From the NCBI RefSeq assembly GCF_902635505.1, contig NC_045430.1, positions 109,052,425 to 109,116,424 of the forward strand: a stretch of DNA of 64,000 nt, written 5' to 3'. A program made the position numbers and the translations under genes. The notes under the pieces are model-generated. The model was not told the origin of the DNA. It saw nothing but the letters and a program-made list of their open reading frames with translations, and ran no database searches. Below, in pieces: positions 57,291 to 64,000 of this stretch (the stretch's first letter is position 1; each line of letters begins with the position of its first letter). Source of the stretch: Sarcophilus harrisii. Its lineage: Eukaryota > Chordata > Mammalia > Dasyuromorphia > Dasyuridae.

Positions 57291-59395
57291 CCAAAATATT
57301 GTATATGTGATTAAAGTTTAGAGTTAGAAATAGTTATTACTAGTTATTAGTTAATACTAGTTCTTTTAGATTTTAATTTTAGGTTTTAAATTTCTTATCA
57401 ATCAATGGCAAATATATATACTATGGCATATGATATGCATTGTCATACTTAGGGTTCAGGAATTCATAGGAATCTCTAATAATAGGTATGAAGTCTTAGC
57501 TTAAATATTGTAATGCTAAGAATGTTCAAAGAAATGGTATAAAAGTTTGGGGAATGCTTGCTACCAGAGTTAAGACGAGACAAACCATTAAGGAAATTCT
57601 CTGTACAATCATATTAGAAGATAAAATCTGAAGATTGACTTGTAAATCCTCCTTTGAGATAAAAGAGTTTTTTCAGGGAGTTTGCAAGCTTAATGAACAA
57701 AAGGAGGAAATTAAGCAAGGGAATGGAAAGACATGTTTATAACATATCAAAATATGCATATGTATATTAGATTGAGTCTACATTATTAAGAGAGATAGAT
57801 ATCTCATCTTCTAGTGAGACAAAGAAATATTTCTACTTCAAGAAAGACAATCTTACCTGTAAGATATTTAGAAATCTGTTCCCTTTATCAGGAATGGATC
57901 CTCTTCCAGAAGGACAAACAACAAAGACAGACCTACCTGTGAATGTGTTGCAGATTACACTTCTTGTATTGATGAGGGAAGCACAACTTGTTTGAAGGAT
58001 AAAGGATGGAGATCATGTATTAAAAGAGAAGCTGCCCTTGGAGTTGAATTGAAGTTGATTCCTTACTCCTGAAGTTGGAGACTAAAGCATAGCCTGAAAA
58101 GGGATATGATAAATGCAACTGGAAATCTTCTTGGATACAGAATCATGTTTTCCTGGGAAAGTCCTGTGGGGAGCTTGGATCACTCCTGTGAAAGATTCAG
58201 TATAGGTCTGAAATATAATTAAGACTAAAGGTGAGAATCGTGTTGCTAGTTCATCTTAGTGGAAAAACAAGCATTCAAGGTGGTATAGAGCTGGAAGGTG
58301 AGGGAACCTAACATTACACAGCAAAATTTGGTGTATATTATTGCCAATTTGTTAAGAAGTAGGCTTTGAAGAAGAAAAAAAAAAAGAACTAGGCTTTGAT
58401 TGCTAAGCCACTTTACATCCTTGATTAGACATAAATGTTTGAAAAGAAATAGAAACAGGAAGGCAAGAAAGACTAAGTACTTTTTAAAAGCCATTGGGAG
58501 ATCACTGGGATCATTGGGAGATCAATAAATATGAATGAATTTACAAAGATTTGGGTAATTACCTCACCCAGATATTGGTGCTGCCCTATTGAATCCAGAC
58601 AAATCTTTTGTCTTGCACACAAATGCCAGCATGGGACATGTGGAGTTGTCTTGTTCTAAGACAGTAATGGTCACCAGAAATCTGTCTGCCAGCAGGTGAA
58701 CCTCTCTGTACCACACACAAAAAGGAGTTCTTGGCTTTTTGGACAAAGTTTTAGGATTGTGTGATAAATTGAAGTTACAAGTTTATATTATTAATTTATT
58801 TATAGTATTTGTTTTTATTACATGCATATATATTATGTTTTTTAAAATATTTAATATTTATATAATTAATATTCTGTCTGACAAGTGCTAAATTAGATTA
58901 TGTAATCCAAGAGCAGGTAGCAGTATTATTCACTATTAATTCAGCATTCATTACTTGGATAGGGACTACTAATGTCTCTGGGGTACAGTTGTACTGTCCC
59001 AAAGGTTATATGACACTAAAACTATGGTGACATCTTAAGGAGTGAAGAATGTGGGATGTCCAAAGAGCCAGTCTTGAGGTGAATGACAGTACTGTAGAGA
59101 GTTGGGGACTTTCACCCGACAGCACCATTAACATGTATTAACCATGCTCTGCTATCCTTAGGTGACTAGGCAAATGCATCAAGGGCAATCAGAGACCAAT
59201 CAGGTCTCAGGGACAATATTTCCTTTTAAAGAAAATCACTCCTTTGAAGGAGGGAAGAGGGAGAGGTGTGGGAAAAAAAACATATTAGTTCTTTCACAAT
59301 TGCTTAACAGGGAAGTTAATAAAGAAACCATCATCTGGTACCGGTTGCACTAAGTGATCTCTGAAATTCCATTCTGAGGTTTTATGATAAGGGAG
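57291..59395. other. Intergenic, unassigned
   Basis: 57520-58230 has a TATAAAAG (57540-57547) and sequence of even composition that might be LTR-derived, but no pair of ends is visible. The 58240-59395 part is unassigned. No gene. Confidence 0.4.
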
Positions 59396-59399
59396 AATA

Positions 59400-59650
59400 T
59401 TTTGTACCAAAGAGAAGCAGCATGTTATAGTATAAAAAATACTGGATTTAGAGTCAAATGATTTACTTTTAAGTTCTCTCTACCACTTAGATTGATTACA
59501 AAACCTTCATGACTTCATTGATTTTTTTATCTTCTATAAAATCTCTATAACAATTTTCATATGACCTACCTCGTTTGATTATAGTGAAGAAAGAGGTCAT
59601 AAACTATAAAGTACCATATTAATGAGCTGTTATTATTATTTTATATTATA
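59400..59650 (+). mobile_element. MIR-type SINE
   Basis: GCAGCATGTTATAGTATAAA, ACTGGATTTAGAGTCAAATG, then ACCTACCTCGTTTGATTATA and AGTACCATATTAATGAGCTG in sense order. Confidence 0.65.
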
Positions 59651-60504
59651 TAGCCCTAGGAAAATAATTTCTTTTTTGTTTTTGTTTTTTTCACTAGTAA
59701 AAGATGATTGCTACAAATACTTGGGTTAATATTGGCTCCTAACTTGAGAATGACTAATTCTTTCCCAATCTTAGCCTAAAAAGCAGATGGACAGGTCCCA
59801 AATTCTATGTGTCTCCAAGGAGTTTGATAGCTTTTTCTTAGGTACTCTTAAAATAAGCGAATCTTCCAAAGCACTGAAATAAGAGAGTACAGAGATCAGG
59901 GACTGTGTTCATATCCTGTGTAATCTGAATGGTTTGTGGACAGGATACAGTCCTGCCTGACCTTGAGTTAATTACCAAGAGTAGAAGATGAATAAATAGA
60001 CCCTAAATAGCTTTTCCTAATCTCTAATAGCTCTTTCATTTTCCTAGATATTGTGGTAATGTTAAAGCAGGAATTCACCTTGAAAAAACTGAAGGACAAT
60101 GAGACTAATCATATTTTAACTGATCCAACAGATCTAAGAATCACAAAAATATTCACAAATACCTTCTTATAAATTTTAAAAACAAATCTTGGGATTTTGA
60201 GTAGGTTAACGAATATGGGTATTATTATTTTCATTCATAAATGAGTAATTGAAGTTTAGCGAGATTAACTGTCTTGTCACTGGACAAAACCAATAGAAGA
60301 ATTCTTGTCTCTAAATCTAATATTCTAAAACATTCACAGAAATGTGTGCAGAAATGCTTCTCCCCTATCCACCTATCCACATGCACACACAGATACAGAT
60401 ACACTACTTCACATAGAAACACACACAAACCCTTGGATATCCTTGGTTTGAAAGAATTTCTGTTGCAGTTGATCCCAATTCAATGCAAGACAATGCAATT
60501 ATTT

Positions 60505-60645
60505 TGAACAAGTATTTATTAAGCACATATTATATTCAGATCTCTATGTTTGGTCTTGAAGAAAATACAGTGTTTTCAATAGAATGCACTTTCTGCCCTC
60601 ACAGAACTTACATTTTATTAAGAGTATATGGCATGCACAAAAACA
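60505..60645 (-). mobile_element. L2 LINE 3' end, antisense
   Basis: ACAAGTATTTATTAAGCACA and CTCACAGAACTTACATTTTA. Confidence 0.65.
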
Positions 60646-62025
60646 GTTATAATACATAATGTTACTTAAAAGCTTCATTAGAAAGGTGACCCCAAAATGT
60701 TAAATAATGAAAAGTCCCAACCTAATCTCTTTTCCTAGATTAGATATCTAGTCCAAGTTGATATTTTCTAGGGGTCAAACATTCCAATAGAAAATAAATT
60801 ATGTGAGAAGTTGGGTTGTTATTTTTTGTTGACTTACAAAGAATTTGTTGAATGAATTAATTAATAAAAAAATTCATTGGATACACAATAATATTTGAAG
60901 TACTTTACTCTGGAAATGATTAAAGGCCAAAAGGTTAATTCTTTCCTTCTATCTCTTGCTTTGGAATAATTTTGTTGACCCCCTAGATTAGAGGTTCTGA
61001 TGTTATAAGTAAATCCTGACCTACAATTTTATAAAGACAACAATCCTGCTTAAACCCATCCCTTAATTTTAGAAAATATCTTACTACTCAAGAAAACTAC
61101 TTCTGTAGTTTCTTTATATCTTTATATCTAGTGATTCTTAGTTAGAGATTCCATGCTCTATCCCTTGCCAAAGACCATTTCCCTTTTTGGGATAGCAATG
61201 ATCAGGCTTCAAGCGCTTTCTTTCAGAGAGGTTTTTCCTTCTTGCTCTTCAGGTGGGTCTTTCAGTTGAGGTGCAGATGATGAAGCTGGGATCAAAGAGG
61301 AAGCCTGCAACACTGATGCCATCAAGGAAAGAGTGCTCCAAGAAGAGGTCATAGGGAGAATGAATCTGATCTAGCATTGGGCATAAGGGCAAAAAGAAAA
61401 ATTAAAGACAAGTTAGAATTGTCTCAATAATAATAGAGGGTTAGGAAAAGAGATTTATGACCTATTATCAATGGAGAAAAGCCTATATGTTAGGAAGGAG
61501 AGTGTCACTAAAGCCCAAACATACAGGCTCTTTTCCTCTCTGTTTCATTGTCTTCAGACTGATTTACTATGCATGCTTTGGATTATATTTTCAAGCACAA
61601 CCAAAGGTGACACAATATAGATTGACTCTGGGGACTGCTATTCCTTTGACATAATAAGAAGAATGGTAGGCTTCTTTCTACTTTCATCATAAAAAAAAAA
61701 AGAGGATTGTGTTCCTAACGTAAAATTCCCCTGAAAAGCAATTGATTATTTGGCAGGTTGGATCAGTAGACATAGAATTATACAACAACAGACTGTTACA
61801 ACCAAAAGGAATATCACAGATCACTTAATTCAACACCCTCATAGCACAGATAGGGCATTGAGACCCAGAAAGACTTTTCCAATGTGGCATCTTTCAAAAG
61901 TGTTCATCTTTTGACTGAAGATATTCAGATGTGCATAAAAATAAAATATATTGCATATAAATAAGATAGAAAAAACTGATTCTTTTCATATCCCCTTATC
62001 TGTAAATTTGGAGGGGGTGCAGAAA
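60646..62025. other. Intergenic, unassigned
   Basis: A MIR-like scrap at 61780-61890; otherwise no gene or firm repeat. The 61180-61370 stretch is less AT-rich but codes for nothing recognisable. Confidence 0.5.
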
Positions 62026-62029
62026 ATTC

Positions 62030-62540
62030 TAGGAACAATTCATAGAATTTGGAGTATGCTGGAATCAGCTCTAAGTAGCTTTAGAGCCCATTGCTAAATT
62101 TTCAGTGTGAGAATTTACACTCAAAACCGAGCAAACACTACAGATCAGGGATTAATTTATTATTTTTTTGCTTGTTTAGGTTTTTTTGTTGTTCAATAGC
62201 GTCCAACACTTTGTGACTTCATTTGGCGTTTTCTTGGCAAAGAGTGGTTTGCCATTTCCTTCTCCAGCTCATTTTACAGATAAGGAAACTGAGGCAAACA
62301 GGATTAGGTGTCTTGCCTAGGACCATATAGCCAGTAAGTATCTGAAGCTAGATTTGAACTCATTAAACTACTGCACCATCTAGCTTCCCATTGTCTAAAC
62401 CTAAGAAAATATTAATAATGCAGATCTAACTTAAAAGTGTATATGCCTATGTTTCTTTTTCTGGAGAGCCCAGTTTTTAAACATTTACCAGTACACTCCT
62501 TTATTGCTCTATAAATATTTCTTGAACTAAACAGGAGTGC
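62030..62540 (+). mobile_element. Unassigned interspersed repeat, copy B, split by a MON1 SINE
   Basis: Left part 62030-62184 (TAAATTTTCAGTGTGAGAAT, GGGATTAATTTATTATTTTT) and right part 62391-62540 (GAAAATATTAATAATGCAGA, TTAAACATTTACCAGTACAC) are collinear with copy A at 53515-53800. Confidence 0.55.
62185..62390 (-). mobile_element. MON1-type SINE
   Basis: GTTGTTCAATAGCGTCCAAC, GCCATTTCCTTCTCCAGCTC, TAAGGAAACTGAGGCAAACA, ACTGCACCATCTAGCTTCCC. Inserted in copy B of the unassigned repeat. Confidence 0.88.
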
Positions 62541-62614
62541 ATTGGGAGGCTCAGAGGATGAAGCAATCACCAGATTGGAGTCATGGTGATTGTAGGATTA
62601 TAGGATAACAAAAA

Positions 62615-62800
62615 TAATAACTGGTATTTATATTGTGTTTTAAGCTTTACAAAGTATTTTGCATTCATTATCTCATTTGAGCCTCACAACACCCCTATAT
62701 AGTTATAGATTCCATGCTATATAGAAATATAACACAAGAGGAGACCTTTAGAAGTAGCTAGATTAGGCTAACTACCTCACTTTACAGAGGTTGAGACTCA
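62615..62800 (-). mobile_element. MIR-type SINE, antisense 3' part
   Basis: TTTTAAGCTTTACAAAGTAT, CATTATCTCATTTGAGCCTC, ACAACACCCCTATATAG, then TTTACAGAGGTTGAGACTCA. Confidence 0.7.
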
Positions 62801-63575
62801 ATAAGAGTCCACAGTATAATGTAGCTGCCAAACAAGTGAATGTGAATCTTCAGATGTACTAGTAGTGCAAGGATAGTTTCTCAAGGAAGAGCCATGATAG
62901 TACATCTAAATTCCATCTTGGACAGAATACATCTGGAATATTATTTTTATTTTTTTTTTAATTTATTTATTTTATTCAGAACTTAAGAAACAAAACAATC
63001 ATTTCCATAACAATAGAATAGAAAAAAATGTACAAGAAATTCCAAATTATTACATACAACTTACTATTCCTTTTAAATACATTATAAAGTTATCTTGTAA
63101 TTCCCCCCCCCCTTTTTTTTCTTGTATTTAGTTCTAGTTTATGTTGTTAAGAAAGATAAGTTAGAGTCAATGGGGATAATGCAAGGATTTTAAACTATGT
63201 TCCATGAGAAAGTGAAGGAACTAGATATTTCTTCTGGAGAAGTGAGGACTTAGAAACATGATACTCCCAGTACTTAGTACAATACTTTGCAAATTTATTA
63301 CAAATCCAACTTTATGGACTTAAAATAAATGTGTTAATGTGATTAATGAATTTTTGTTGAATGAGTGATAGTTGTTTTCAAATATTTGAAAATTTGTTCT
63401 GCTTACCCCCAGAAAACAAACTTCCTCTTTTCACTTCTCAAATTATTGCCACTTTCATTCCTACTTCTCAGTATAACTCACTCTCTGGACTGCTCCACCT
63501 CCTCACCAATCACTTTGCCCACAGGTCCTTCTGGCCTCTTCCTCCCCATATTGCACCCAAAGCCAACCAGCTTCC
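62801..63575. other. Intergenic
   Basis: A T-rich run and a C-run at 63103-63111; no gene. 63361-63600 is C/T-rich and may be L2 ORF-derived. Confidence 0.45.
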
Positions 63576-63579
63576 CTGT

Positions 63580-63682
63580 TTGAATGTAAGTTCAACAATA
63601 GGTACCATTTGGTTCCCTTTTATTTGTAACCCTAGCTCTTTATTAAGTGCTTAATAAATTTTATCTATCTATCTATCTATCT
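63580..63682 (+). mobile_element. L2 LINE 3' end with (TATC)n tail
   Basis: TTGAATGTAAGTTCAACAAT, AACCCTAGCTCTTTATTAAG, TGCTTAATAAATTTTATCTA, then about five ATCT units. Confidence 0.7.
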
Positions 63683-64000
63683 GACTGTCTTATGTCTATC
63701 TTTTTCTCTATCTGGCTTCCAACTTTATAGCTTAACAGAAACTCTGAAAGTTCCAATCATCTAAAGATCTTTTCTTAATTTTCAATCTTCATATTTCAGT
63801 GGAATTTGACAGTATTGAGTACCATCTCTTCCAGGATACTCTCTCTTCCCTTCCTTTTTGTGGCACTTTCTTTTGCCAGATCATCAAACTGTACCTGCAT
63901 TTAAAGGCTCTGTTCTGGGCTTTCTTCTCTTTCTTCTCTATATTCTCCTTCAAAGATTTTCTCAGTTCCCATGAAAATTATCCTCCCTTTTTATATCCAG

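Overview
This is mammalian nuclear DNA, most likely marsupial. Intergenic sequence is AT-rich and CpG-poor. It is packed with old LINEs (L1, L2, L3/CR1) and with MIR-type SINEs. Several SINEs have the form typical of marsupial/monotreme core-SINEs: a tRNA-like head reading GGCAGCTGAATGGTGCAGTGG, and MON1/MAR1-type bodies. The species cannot be fixed from the sequence alone.

There is one convincing protein-coding gene. KCNA5 (voltage-gated K+ channel Kv1.5) lies on the minus strand at 43462-45291, with a 609-codon single-exon reading frame. It has a CpG-rich 5' end (about 44930-45670) with a palindromic CRE at 45451-45458. A candidate 3' UTR runs down to a poly(A) signal at 42635-42640. About 700 bp upstream of the ATG begins a 620-bp simple-sequence block which, on the gene's sense strand, reads (CA)15(TA)27(GA)21. 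It resembles in kind the dinucleotide silencer described for rat Kv1.5. In other mammals KCNA1 and KCNA6 lie upstream and NTF3 far downstream; none of them is inside this window.

Layout. 1-9.4 kb: L3/CR1 remnants, an LTR-like relic at about 3.1-4.0 kb carrying a short CR1 fragment, MIRs, an L1 3' end with a polypurine tail, and a hAT-like DNA transposon. 9.4-16.8 kb: L1 endonuclease and ORF1-type remnants and low-complexity DNA. 16.8-29.7 kb: two long L2 relics, MON1/MAR1/MIR SINEs, and two inverted copies of one unassigned LTR-like repeat (about 22.0-22.6 and 29.0-29.6 kb). 30-38.4 kb: three L1 3' ends, an antisense L2 reverse-transcriptase relic, and an unassigned block at 36.1-37.5 kb. 38.4-41.8 kb: MIRs and a nearly full-length 7SL RNA retropseudogene. 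41.8-46.6 kb: KCNA5 and its flanks. 46.6-64 kb: MAR1, MON1, MIR, L1 and L2 remnants, including an L1 3' end inserted into an older repeat with visible target-site duplications.

I found no tRNA, rRNA or CRISPR array, no second functional gene, and nothing that looks like a novel multi-gene system. The points most worth checking are the dinucleotide block and CRE beside KCNA5, the short KCNA5 N-terminus, the 7SL copy, and several unusual repeat-in-repeat structures. Repeat names come from remembered consensus features, not from a database search.
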